Positions 22,625 through 30,422 of a DNA stretch of 34,896 nucleotides are shown here, one piece after another. Made by a program: the position numbers and the translations under genes. The notes beneath the pieces were generated by a model. It was not told the origin of the DNA. It saw nothing but the letters and a program-made list of their open reading frames with translations, and made no database searches. This DNA is from CAYJSJ01 sp964373065 (lineage in GTDB: Bacteria > Patescibacteriota > Gracilibacteria > Peribacterales > Peribacteraceae). The stretch lies in assembly GCA_964373065.1 (NCBI GenBank), contig CAYJSJ010000013.1, forward strand, positions 1-34,896. Direction: 5' to 3'. Each line of letters opens with the position of its first letter. The first letter of the stretch is position 1.

Positions 22625-23400
22625 TGCGTAGCAAATGAGAATCGAAGGGAACGCACGATCGGCCTGCCATTTTTTTTGAGTAATATGCACGGAGGAACAA
22701 GCCCTCCGGAGAAAAGAAGTGGCGCATTGAGCCGCATACCGGAGCGCTCTACGATATGATTGATAAAATCTCCTAGTGCGACACCCTCGAAAATATCGGC
22801 AGTCGTGCTGCCTTCGCAGGAGTGACCGGAGATGCCCGGACGGTTACGGACCTCGGACACATGGTGGTGGATACATGATATGAAACGACAGGGATTGAAT
22901 ACCCGTAACCCATTCTTGGCTGCAAGAAACGCAATACGCTGGTCGCAGAAACACGTGCCAATCCGCACATTTTCGCCAATTTCTCTCATGGGAGTTTTAA
23001 ACATCCACGCATCAGAACTACCTTCGTGAGAGGTACGTACCCAATCCTGGCGCGTAAAAGCAAAGAAAACATCCTGATGCAGAAGAGGAAGCCCCAGAGC
23101 TATCGTCTCGGTAAATGCGATGTCACCGTTCGCAAGGAGCACGGTCTCCTCCGGAAAGTGCTTGTTTGCATAGGCAAAACACTGTGCGTAGCTTGGACGT
23201 CCGCCACAGGGAACAACGGTAACCTTGCTCTGGCGCCCAAGAAAGATACGAAGAGGATCGGCTCCTCCGCCATCCTGACCATCGTAGAACACATGGATTT
23301 CCTCTATATGCGGATTGCGGGAGTTTTCGAGGATGCACGCCTCGTACTCTTTCCGCCGCTGCAGATGCGTTTCGTTGTAGAGCGTGGTGATCAATTTCAT
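22480..23400 (-). CDS. Uncharacterised protein, GT-A-like features
   Basis: I do not recognise the family. The 306-aa product begins MKLITTLYNE, with a strand and then an R-R-K-EYE-rich helix as in the start of nucleotide-sugar transferases. An LLANGDIAF block (about residue 85) resembles a DxD-type site, and a cysteine/histidine-rich middle (CFCDQR, SCIHHH) follows. The C-terminal 80 residues are basic and amphipathic, possibly membrane-associated. The start ATG at 23400 overlaps the sulfotransferase stop (ATGA), so the two form an operon. The last 145 bp overlap the GT2 gene on the other strand. A glycosyltransferase acting on the same glycan is the best inference. Confidence 0.65.
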   Translation of the reverse strand: MKLITTLYNETHLQRRKEYEACILENSRNPHIEEIHVFYDGQDGGGADPLRIFLGRQSKVTVVPCGGRPSYAQCFAYANKHFPEETVLLANGDIAFTETIALGLPLLHQDVFFAFTRQDWVRTSHEGSSDAWMFKTPMREIGENVRIGTCFCDQRIAFLAAKNGLRVFNPCRFISCIHHHVSEVRNRPGISGHSCEGSTTADIFEGVALGDFINHIVERSGMRLNAPLLFSGGLVPPCILLKKNGRPIVRSLRFSFATHYLLRQCAAIFRNCFVQIRDMLLRRLIIPTWNVCLRLRARICRSMMFL

Positions 23401-24533
23401 ACAGATGTGGAGAGAATACACGACGGCAAACCGCACGCACATGAAGCATTCTCTTGTACGCTATATCCGAATGTCTTTAAAGTGTCAGAGAATATCACAT
23501 CGAGTTGATCGATAGTCTCCTTCCGGAGTTTGCGGCGGTGGTCGCCGGGTTTTACCTGTCTCTTATGCGAATACGGGTTCTCCACAACATCGAAATGAGC
23601 TTCCTTTATAATACAATCAATGCGTTTTTCCGATGGATGGAGATCAAGAAAGCGAATCAAGGACTGCAACCACCGGTCGATGTGCGTCACCATTGTTTCG
23701 TAATGCGTGAGGAGGGTTTGTGGTCGCGAAAGCAAAGCATCACGGTATGTTTGATAGTGATGAAGTAGTACCGGAGCTTCACCCAACACAAATGCGTCAA
23801 TGCCGATCGCGAGCGTTTGTTCTCGTCTCTTCTGCATGGCTTCCGAGAACGCGCGATCGCGAAACTCCACTCTATGGCTGAATGCGACGGAATAAAACTG
23901 TGATGTGAGTACGTCGCGCGGATCCCGTATGTGGAGAATAATCTTTGCGTTCCCGATGTCTTTAAATGGATCGAGATCATCGATTTGCTGTACTCCGGTT
24001 CGGTACTCTCGGAAGGGGCCGAAAAAAAATCCGGGCTTTCGCAGTGCCTGTAAGAGAGTTTCTGCATCGGTATGTAATCGTGAATCAGCACATTCGCGAA
24101 CATATTTCCATGTATTGATCGACGTGATGCCTTCTGGGTGAGTGATGCGGTTGATAACCGCGTGAGCGTAGACGGAGCCCGAACGCACTGCGGAGAAGAA
24201 GAAAACACTCGGATGATCACTCCTGCTCCGTAATAATCCTCTCATCCATAGCCATTCTCTGCGCAGATTAAGTCGCACAAACTGCAGAACGCAATACTGG
24301 AGTAGTGAAGCATCACTTTTCGGAAACAATCGGTAAAACCAACGGGAGAGCGAGCGGGAGAAACGCATGAAAAAACGTCGGAAAAAGCGCCAGATGTTTC
24401 GCAGTGGCCACGTGAGAAACAGACTCAAGCGATAGGAATCCGACAGCCGAAGCCGTTTGAGTTCCTTCTGAAATTGTGCAAGTTCCTGACGCAGATGCGT
24501 CATCACCTTTTCTGTACCTTCCACTGGTATCAT
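23397..24533 (-). CDS. Sulfotransferase-domain protein
   Basis: The 378-aa protein resembles PAPS-dependent sulfotransferases (Sulfotransfer_1). The 5'-phosphosulfate-binding loop is represented by FFFSAVRSGSVY (about residue 113). The 3'-phosphate site is IILHIRDPRDVLTSQFYS (about 200), and a C-terminal RQVKPGDHRRKLRKE resembles the RKGxxGDW region. The N-terminal 90 residues are basic, with an amphipathic RFFRRFF segment. It would transfer sulfate from PAPS to a carbohydrate or lipid. The start at 24533 is favoured by a TATACT 8 nt upstream. An ATG at 24551 is possible. It is divergent from the ABC exporter and overlaps the downstream gene by 4 nt. Confidence 0.78.
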   Translation of the reverse strand: MIPVEGTEKVMTHLRQELAQFQKELKRLRLSDSYRLSLFLTWPLRNIWRFFRRFFMRFSRSLSRWFYRLFPKSDASLLQYCVLQFVRLNLRREWLWMRGLLRSRSDHPSVFFFSAVRSGSVYAHAVINRITHPEGITSINTWKYVRECADSRLHTDAETLLQALRKPGFFFGPFREYRTGVQQIDDLDPFKDIGNAKIILHIRDPRDVLTSQFYSVAFSHRVEFRDRAFSEAMQKRREQTLAIGIDAFVLGEAPVLLHHYQTYRDALLSRPQTLLTHYETMVTHIDRWLQSLIRFLDLHPSEKRIDCIIKEAHFDVVENPYSHKRQVKPGDHRRKLRKETIDQLDVIFSDTLKTFGYSVQENASCACGLPSCILSTSV

Positions 24534-24541
24534 GGGGCTCC

Positions 24542-24547
24542 AGTATA
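24542..24547 (-). promoter_or_regulatory. -10 element of the sulfotransferase gene (leaderless arrangement)
   Basis: TATACT on the minus strand is preceded by TGG (extended -10) and ends 8 nt before the ATG at 24533. The same GTATAC palindrome may also serve the divergent ABC gene. The GGAG within the 8-nt gap could alternatively be read as an SD. Confidence 0.5.
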
Positions 24548-24562
24548 CCATGCTCCCCTTCC

Positions 24563-26380
24563 ATGCCCGCTCTCCTCGCCCCACTTCGTGACGTCGTACA
24601 CAGTGTTACCCTGCTCCTTCGTCTGCTCAAAGGCGCCGGCGTTTCTCTGCGCCCGTTTGCGACAAGTGTCGTCCTCCTCACTCTCTCTGGGTTCTGTACG
24701 CTGCTCGAAATGCACTTTCTCCTCCGGTTCTTCACGACACTCATCCACGAAGGAACCTCTCCGCGATTCATCGCCATCATCACAGTAGCGACTGTGGGCT
24801 TCTTCGCCTTTGCACTCTTCGCTACGCTTCTTTCGTACTCCGCAACCGTCCTCACGCTTTCACTGCTGCGCAGTGCCACACAGAAGCTCCGCTTACAGCT
24901 CTTTCGGAGCTACTTGCATGCAGGAAAATCATTCTTTGACCGTAATGATTTTACAGCACTCAATACCACGCTCTTCCGCCATACGGAAAAAAGCGTAGAC
25001 GCACTCGGTGCTCTCCACACCACCGTTGCAAAACTGATGATCATAGCCGCAAGCCTGGTAGCGCTTTCCGTTCTTTCTCTTCCTCTTGCAGTTTTCGTTT
25101 CATTCGCATATGGAACGGCTTTTCTCATCATGATCACACTCTTGAGAAGAGCGAAGGATTTGAACCGAGACGAGCAACGCCTGCGTACGCAAGTCGAAAA
25201 GAAAGTCTTCCACGTCCTCACGTGCATGTCGCTCATTCAATCCTATGCAAGACAGAAAAACGAAGAGAAGGAATTTGAAGAATGCAGCGAGGAGGAAATC
25301 CTCCTCAATAATCGTATGGCACAACGCACGCAGGCACTAAAAGAAGTGCATCACATCCTCTCGCTCATCGTGCTCTTTGCCACGACAGTCGTACTTCTTT
25401 TGACATCGGAGCCGGAGTGGCTCCGTCTCCACCTCGCGTCCATCATCACATTCCTCGTCATCACCCGTCTCATGGCAAACGCGGTAGAAACCGTCGGGAA
25501 TCAGACGCTGATCATGCTCTGCACGATGCCGATCATTGATCATATTGCAATAGTGTTCAAGCGGGCGACAGACCGTTTCAAGATCCACGGAGGAGTGAGA
25601 CAATGCGATGGCCTTCGAAGCGACATCCAGCTCAGAAATGTGTTCTTTGCGTACCCCGACCACGCTCCCGTTCTCCGAGGGGTTACCTGCACGATTCCCG
25701 CCGGAAAGACGACGGCGATCGTCGGCAAAACAGGGTGCGGGAAGACGACCATCGCGCATCTCCTCCTGCGTTTCTATGAATACCAGAGCGGAGAAATTCT
25801 TGTCGATGGGAAAGATCTTCGATCGTTTACACTGCAGTCACTCCGGACATGCATGACCCTTATGAGCCAGGATATCTTTCTGTTTCATGACAATATCCTC
25901 CAAAACATTGCGTATGGGTCCGAGCACAAACCTCTGACTGCCATCATCGAAGCCATAAAGCTAACTCGTCTGCATGACCTTATCGTCTCGCTGCCTCGCG
26001 GATACGATACCGTCATTGGTGATCGCGGCCAAACACTCAGCGGAGGCGAAAAACAGCGCGCTTCCCTTGCGAGGTCACTCCTGCGGGAAGCAAATATTGT
26101 CATCTTAGACGAGCCTTCGAGCGCACTGGATGGAGAAACAGAGACGCACATCTACGATGCCATTGCCACAAGCACGCGCGGCAAGACTCTTATTGTGATC
26201 GCGCATCGCCCCGCAACGATCCGCAACGCCGACCACATCATTATGCTGAGCGACGGGCGCGTGGCTGAAGAAGGGGCTTTCGACGCACTCCAAACGAGCG
26301 GAGGCGCATTCTCCGCGTACTGGCAACATGCAGTGAAACACGAATCTATAACTCGATCACCGCTTCCCGCTCCGGCATAA
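24563..26380 (+). CDS. ABC exporter, fused TMD-NBD (MsbA-like)
   Basis: The 605-aa half-transporter has about six TM helices (residues 30-330) and a C-terminal nucleotide-binding domain. Walker A is GKTGCGKTT (about 385-393), the signature is LSGGEKQR (about 491), Walker B is NIVILDEPSSALD (about 511-523) and the H-loop is IAHRP. The Q-loop region reads MSQDIFLFHDN. It works as a homodimer and probably flips a lipid-linked glycan or other amphiphile to the outer face. The neighbouring glycan genes support this, but the sequence alone does not fix the substrate. The ATG at 24563 is chosen because the upstream frame overlaps the sulfotransferase promoter. The 3' end overlaps the convergent beta-CASP gene by 35 bp. 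Confidence 0.9.
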   Translation: MPALLAPLRDVVHSVTLLLRLLKGAGVSLRPFATSVVLLTLSGFCTLLEMHFLLRFFTTLIHEGTSPRFIAIITVATVGFFAFALFATLLSYSATVLTLSLLRSATQKLRLQLFRSYLHAGKSFFDRNDFTALNTTLFRHTEKSVDALGALHTTVAKLMIIAASLVALSVLSLPLAVFVSFAYGTAFLIMITLLRRAKDLNRDEQRLRTQVEKKVFHVLTCMSLIQSYARQKNEEKEFEECSEEEILLNNRMAQRTQALKEVHHILSLIVLFATTVVLLLTSEPEWLRLHLASIITFLVITRLMANAVETVGNQTLIMLCTMPIIDHIAIVFKRATDRFKIHGGVRQCDGLRSDIQLRNVFFAYPDHAPVLRGVTCTIPAGKTTAIVGKTGCGKTTIAHLLLRFYEYQSGEILVDGKDLRSFTLQSLRTCMTLMSQDIFLFHDNILQNIAYGSEHKPLTAIIEAIKLTRLHDLIVSLPRGYDTVIGDRGQTLSGGEKQRASLARSLLREANIVILDEPSSALDGETETHIYDAIATSTRGKTLIVIAHRPATIRNADHIIMLSDGRVAEEGAFDALQTSGGAFSAYWQHAVKHESITRSPLPAPA

Positions 26381-27755
26381 GGACTTCTATCCCCGGGCAA
26401 GCATGGGCGATGCGCTCAGCAAACGGCTGCATCTGATGCTCTTCCCCATGAACGAGGATCAAGCGCTTTACACCTGAAGTGCTGCAAACAAAGTGATCGA
26501 GATCCGCCATATCGGCGTGGCCGGAATACGCGTTGATGTAAACGGTTTCGGCCCGCTTTCTGTACATTCTATCAAAGATTTTTACCTCCGAAAATTTAGG
26601 ATCTATGATGCGTCTTCCGAGCGTGTGCTCGGCCATGTATCCCACCGCTACAATGGCATTCTTCGCATTTTCGATCTCGTTTCTGAGGTGGTGGCGGATG
26701 CGGCCTGCTTCGCACATTCCGGATCCCGCCATGATGATCATGGGGCCCGGTGTTCCGTTGAGTTCTTTGCTCTCTTCCACGCTTGCCGTATACCGTACAA
26801 GGGAGAACTGGAACGGATTATGTGCTTTCCCAAGAAACTTTTCGTACATATCTTTGTCGTAGCATTCCGGATGCTTCATAAAGATCTCCGTGACCTTTGT
26901 AGCGAGCGGGGAATCTATAGCAATGGGTATGGCGGGAATTTGTTTTTCATCCCAGAGAACGTGGAGATCGTAGACGATTTCCTGGGTGCGTTCGAGTGAG
27001 AAGGCGGGAATGAGCACTTTTCCGCCGCGCTTAGCGGTACGAATGATGACATCGCGAAGTTCGTTGCGCGCAGAAGCAACGTCTTCATGCTTGCGATTGC
27101 CATACGTGCTTTCGCAGATGAGCGCTTCCACCGGCGGCATATCTGCAGGATCACGAATGATCGGGAGCGTGCTTCTCCCCAGATCGCCGCTGAAGCCAAT
27201 GCGACGCACTTTCCCATTCTCCACGATTTCGAGCACTATCATGGCAGCACCGACGATATGCCCGGCATCCAGAAACTGTGCCTTGATACCGTCGCACACA
27301 TTGAACCATTCGTAATAATTCTGACCTTGAAACTGCCCCATACACTTCGTCGCATCCAACTGCGTGTAGAGCGGCCCCTCGCAGTGCATCATGGAAGCCT
27401 TCAGATGCTTACAGAAGTACTCCTCGTCCTTCTCGTTGATGTAGCCACTGTCTTGGAGCATTACTTCGGCAAGATCGCGCGTTGCGTATGTGCAGTGGAT
27501 GGGTCCTTTAAAACCCTTCTTGACGAGTACAGGAACACGACCGACATGATCTGCGTGCGCGTGACTGAGGATCATGGCATCGATGGACGACGGATCGAAG
27601 CTGAACGTCACATTCTTCTTGGCAGATTCCTCGCGATGCCCCTGAAAGAGTCCGCAATCGAGCAGTATGCGCTTCATCGTCCTCCCTGACCCGACTCGGA
27701 TCTCATGACACGTACCCGTGACCTCGCGGGCTGCACCGTGGGGAATGATGTTCAT
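26346..27755 (-). CDS. Metallo-beta-lactamase / beta-CASP RNA-processing-type protein
   Basis: The 469-aa protein combines a metallo-beta-lactamase core and a beta-CASP domain. Motif 2 is SHAHADHVG (about residue 64). Further metal ligands lie at DAGHIVGAA (about 162) and SGDLGR (about 188). The beta-CASP part has PAFSLERTQE, MIIMAGSGMCEAGRIRHHL and YSGHADM. A conserved late LVHGEEHQ completes the site. Such proteins are RNases related to CPSF-73/YsgC-type enzymes that process RNA 3' ends or decay mRNA. No KH domain is present at the N-terminus. The start at 27755 (MNIIPHGAAREVTGTC) is typical for the family, so the longer open frame to 28361 was rejected. Confidence 0.9.
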   Translation of the reverse strand: MNIIPHGAAREVTGTCHEIRVGSGRTMKRILLDCGLFQGHREESAKKNVTFSFDPSSIDAMILSHAHADHVGRVPVLVKKGFKGPIHCTYATRDLAEVMLQDSGYINEKDEEYFCKHLKASMMHCEGPLYTQLDATKCMGQFQGQNYYEWFNVCDGIKAQFLDAGHIVGAAMIVLEIVENGKVRRIGFSGDLGRSTLPIIRDPADMPPVEALICESTYGNRKHEDVASARNELRDVIIRTAKRGGKVLIPAFSLERTQEIVYDLHVLWDEKQIPAIPIAIDSPLATKVTEIFMKHPECYDKDMYEKFLGKAHNPFQFSLVRYTASVEESKELNGTPGPMIIMAGSGMCEAGRIRHHLRNEIENAKNAIVAVGYMAEHTLGRRIIDPKFSEVKIFDRMYRKRAETVYINAYSGHADMADLDHFVCSTSGVKRLILVHGEEHQMQPFAERIAHACPGIEVLMPEREAVIEL

Positions 27756-27836
27756 GACGTAATAAAGAAAAAATATTCTGCGATAGACCGCCATATAGAA
27801 TAGCAGATTTCCTGCACATCCAGGCCGCCGAATTTG

Positions 27837-27842
27837 TATACT
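27837..27842 (+). promoter_or_regulatory. -10 element of the second CAP gene (leaderless arrangement)
   Basis: TATACT ends 9 nt before the ATG at 27852. A TGCACA at 27813-27818 (18-nt spacer) is a possible weak -35. It favours this ATG over the upstream in-frame TTG at 27834. Confidence 0.55.
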
Positions 27843-27851
27843 GACCCCCAG

Positions 27852-28466
27852 ATGCGAAAACGTCTCCTCCTCCTGGCACTTTCCGCGATGCTTGCGATTC
27901 CCTTTGTTACTTCGATCGAGCCTGTTGTACACGCTTCTCCCCCCACTACCCTGCAAGAGCGCGTAGCCGAGCGAATGTCCAGAAGAGTCACAGCGCACCT
28001 CGCCCGCATACAGGTACGCAGGAATAATCGTATCGCAGGAGCGACGCTTCCTCTGAAGATGCAAGTGGCAGACGCCGTCAATATGGAACGGGCGAAGATG
28101 GGGCTTCCTCCGCTTTCCTATAACGCGCGTCTGGAAACGTCTGCACAGAGACATGCGGACGACATGCATACGCGCGATTTCTTTGCGCACGAAAACCCGG
28201 AAGGCGAGCGCAGCAGCGACCGTATCAAAAAAACGGGGTACGGTGTTGTGAACGCTCAGAAGTGTCGATGCAGCTACAGGGTAGCTCTCGGCGAAAACAT
28301 CGCTAAGGGGCAGATGAGTGTGGCACAAGTCATAACAGAGTGGCTTGCATCTCCCAAGCACAGGGATGCCCTGCTTTCAAAAGACTACAAAGACATCGGC
28401 GTCGGAAATGTTGGTGTGCTCTGGGTGCTGAACTTTGGAGGAGTGGAGATGAAGCCCGGACGCTAG
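27852..28466 (+). CDS. Secreted CAP-domain protein
   Basis: The 204-aa protein has a signal peptide (residues about 1-28, basic start then LLLLALSAMLAIPF) and a CAP/SCP domain (about 68-200). The domain shows QRHADDM, FFAHENPEG, GENIAKGQ and a PKHRDALL helix, ending with VLWVLNFGG. A CxC pair (CRC) precedes the VALGEN motif, as in the larger CAP/SLH protein at 2622. The conserved His and Glu are present. Function in bacteria is largely unknown; roles in the envelope or in binding lipids are inferred for the family. It is convergent with the pseudouridine synthase, 7 bp apart. Confidence 0.88.
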   Translation: MRKRLLLLALSAMLAIPFVTSIEPVVHASPPTTLQERVAERMSRRVTAHLARIQVRRNNRIAGATLPLKMQVADAVNMERAKMGLPPLSYNARLETSAQRHADDMHTRDFFAHENPEGERSSDRIKKTGYGVVNAQKCRCSYRVALGENIAKGQMSVAQVITEWLASPKHRDALLSKDYKDIGVGNVGVLWVLNFGGVEMKPGR

Positions 28467-28473
28467 CCCAGAG

Positions 28474-29199
28474 CTACTTTGTCCTCACGTCGACCGCATC
28501 AAGAAGTACTCTGCTCTCATCCGGAGACAATTTCCGCAGAGATCCCGGCTGCAGAGCGCTGTCGCTGAGTGTCATAATCCGTACACGCTTCAGTGACGCA
28601 AGCGGCGCCCCGACCTTCTGGCACATACGTCGGATCTGTCTGTTTTTCCCTTCGGTCAGGGCTATACGGAACTTCTTCGCGCTAATCCTTGTGACGATCG
28701 CTGGCTTCGTTTTTACCGAATCGATCATGATGCCTTCCCGAAGTTTCCGGAGCTGACCGATCGTAATAGGATCCGTTACTTCCACTTCGTATTCCTTCTG
28801 ATGGTCAAACTTCGGGTGGGTGAGGCGGTACGCAAGCACGCCGTCATTGGTAAACAGAAGAAGCCCCGACGTTTCTTTATCGAGCCTTCCTACAGGATAG
28901 ATCTTCCCCTGCAATTCCTTTGGCAAAAGATCACGAACGGTAGGGTCATGATGCTCTGCGTCCTCGACGTTGCTCGTGATAATTCCTATGGGTTTATTCA
29001 TAAGATAATAGAGCATCTCCTCCCTTTCCTTCAGAACACTACCGTCTACTTCTATACGATCAACCTCCGGATCCGCCTTCTGCCCAATCGTTGCCACGGC
29101 ACCGTTGACTTTGACGAGCCCCGCTTGTATGTACTCCTCGGCCTTTCGACGTGAACATATGCCTTGTGCCGAAAGGATCTTTTGGAGACGAACCTGCAT
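28474..29199 (-). CDS. rRNA pseudouridine synthase, RsuA/RluB/RluE/RluF family
   Basis: The 241-aa protein has an N-terminal S4 RNA-binding domain (residues 1-60, with RLQKILSAQGICSRRKAEEYI and VKVNG). The catalytic domain has VGRLDKETSGLLLFTNDG (about 106-123), in which the aspartate is the catalytic nucleophile, and later GKNRQIRRMC. It isomerises a uridine in 16S or 23S rRNA; which one is not decided by sequence. The start at 29199 is the canonical family start and has TACAAT 6 nt upstream. The same frame stays open for 105 codons further upstream to 29514, which may be chance or a genuine extension. Confidence 0.92.
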   Translation of the reverse strand: MQVRLQKILSAQGICSRRKAEEYIQAGLVKVNGAVATIGQKADPEVDRIEVDGSVLKEREEMLYYLMNKPIGIITSNVEDAEHHDPTVRDLLPKELQGKIYPVGRLDKETSGLLLFTNDGVLAYRLTHPKFDHQKEYEVEVTDPITIGQLRKLREGIMIDSVKTKPAIVTRISAKKFRIALTEGKNRQIRRMCQKVGAPLASLKRVRIMTLSDSALQPGSLRKLSPDESRVLLDAVDVRTK

Positions 29200-29205
29200 G
29201 GTGCC

Positions 29206-29211
29206 ATTGTA
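29206..29211 (-). promoter_or_regulatory. -10 element of the pseudouridine synthase gene (leaderless arrangement)
   Basis: TACAAT (5/6 consensus) ends 6 nt before the ATG at 29199 on the minus strand. No strong -35 is seen. Confidence 0.5.
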
Positions 29212-29493
29212 ACGGATTACATTGGATATATCGTCGCACGCAATCCATTGCCCGTGCATCACATAAAATTCGTTCATGGAACCGCGTTTGCCATGCAAAA
29301 TCGTCCTCTGCAAAGCGATCTCACACGCCACCGCATTGGATGCCTCCAGGAGATCTGAGTGGATCAGGTGAAGCTGCTCCGAGAAGTATTCGGGTGGAAG
29401 ATGCCGCATAGAAAATTTCAAACGATGCATAAAAACGCTGGTGTGGCATGCCACTACACCAATGTTTGATTTCGGTGACCATAGGTCTATGCG

Positions 29494-29514
29494 TTGAATA
29501 AATAATTTATTCAA
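29494..29514. terminator. AT-rich hairpin downstream of the SLH gene
   Basis: TTGAATAAA-TAA-TTTATTCAA is a perfect 9-bp stem with a 3-nt loop, lying about 50 nt after the SLH protein stop. The stem is AT-rich and there is no strong T-run, so it may be a weak terminator or an operator instead. Confidence 0.4.
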
Positions 29515-29564
29515 ATATATTCCCTCATATAAAAGGAGACAGAGGTTTTGTATCTCGGAAGAAC

Positions 29565-30326
29565 CTAGAGGGTTTTTGCATCGACTATCTGCAGTTTCAG
29601 CTTCGCGTAGATGATTTTGGCGACTTCCGCGCGATTGATGGAATCATCGGGACGGAAGGTTCCCTTCTCGGCACCGCTGAGATCGGTATCGCCACTTACG
29701 ATGCCGTAGAGATTGGCATAGGCGATGTCTGCTTCGTAACGATGCCCTTGGGCGTCGGTGAAACCGGAGTAGAGCGGAAGCACTTTGTCTAAAAATATAT
29801 CATGCACGATCGTGAGCACCTCGGCACGCCGTGCCGGTCTATTCAGGTCTAGAGGATTACGAGCATCGAGCATCCGTACGCCCATCTTCTCTGCACAGGC
29901 TACGTACGCTCGCGCCCAATGGCTTTGCGCCTGCGGGAGCAGCGGCGTCTGTATGCAGAGCGACTCATCTCTACGCGCCGCTTCCATCGCCATCTTAAGG
30001 ACTTCTGCGATGGTGACTTCGTTGCCGGGACGATACTCGCCTGTCTTTTTACCCGCACTGTCACGGAACCCTGACACAATTCCCCATTCGGCAAGCGACG
30101 CTACGAAGGGATTAAACCAATCCTTCTCTGAAACATCACGGAAGACAGGTCCTGTAATATCTGTAAGCTGCTCGATGACACCGGTAAAATCCGCGGCGTT
30201 GGACTCCTCCCAGACCTTGAGCTCTTCTTGTAGAGCAACAATTTCGTCGAAAAACTGCGCACCGGCGGCCGTCGCAACAAGAGCACTAAGCACCAGAGCC
30301 GTACCGATCCTTCCGGAAATTCTCAT
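29565..30326 (-). CDS. Secreted protein with three SLH domains
   Basis: The 253-aa protein has a signal peptide (residues about 1-23, ending AAGA) and a short charged helical segment (25-55). Three SLH modules follow: about 60-120 (FRDVSEKDWFNPFV... GEYRPGNEVTIAEVLKMA), 130-180 (WARAYVACAEKMG, RPARRAEVL) and 190-250 (YEADIAYANLYGIVSG, GTFRPDDSINRAEVAKIIY). SLH modules anchor proteins to secondary cell-wall polymers, so it is probably a small wall or S-layer-associated protein. It lies directly downstream of the sensor kinase with its own strong promoter. Confidence 0.88.
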   Translation of the reverse strand: MRISGRIGTALVLSALVATAAGAQFFDEIVALQEELKVWEESNAADFTGVIEQLTDITGPVFRDVSEKDWFNPFVASLAEWGIVSGFRDSAGKKTGEYRPGNEVTIAEVLKMAMEAARRDESLCIQTPLLPQAQSHWARAYVACAEKMGVRMLDARNPLDLNRPARRAEVLTIVHDIFLDKVLPLYSGFTDAQGHRYEADIAYANLYGIVSGDTDLSGAEKGTFRPDDSINRAEVAKIIYAKLKLQIVDAKTL

Positions 30327-30353
30327 GGGATGTATGTGTGAATGCTTTATTCA

Positions 30354-30382
30354 ATTATAACTGAAATCTACAAAGAATTCAA
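30354..30382 (-). promoter_or_regulatory. Strong promoter of the SLH gene
   Basis: On the minus strand TTGAAT (30382-30377), a 17-nt spacer and a perfect TATAAT (30359-30354) are present. The leader would be about 20 nt, with no SD before the ATG at 30326. This is among the best promoters in the window. Confidence 0.75.
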
Positions 30383-30422
30383 TATGCGTTTCACAGGAAT
30401 CTTTTACTTCCTTTGCTTCTTT

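Larger units (their letters stand above)
29200..29564. other. 365-nt interval with an open but unproven reading frame and a hairpin
   Basis: On the minus strand the frame of the pseudouridine synthase stays open from 29514 down to 29199, with possible ATG starts at 29514 and 29430. The translated sequence is not recognised. The hairpin at 29494-29514 and an AT-rich flank sit near its upper end. No RNA gene is recognised. Confidence 0.4.

Noticed and set aside
27756..28361. N-terminal extension of the beta-CASP protein to 28361
   Set aside because: It is antisense to the second CAP gene, and family homology starts exactly at the ATG at 27755.
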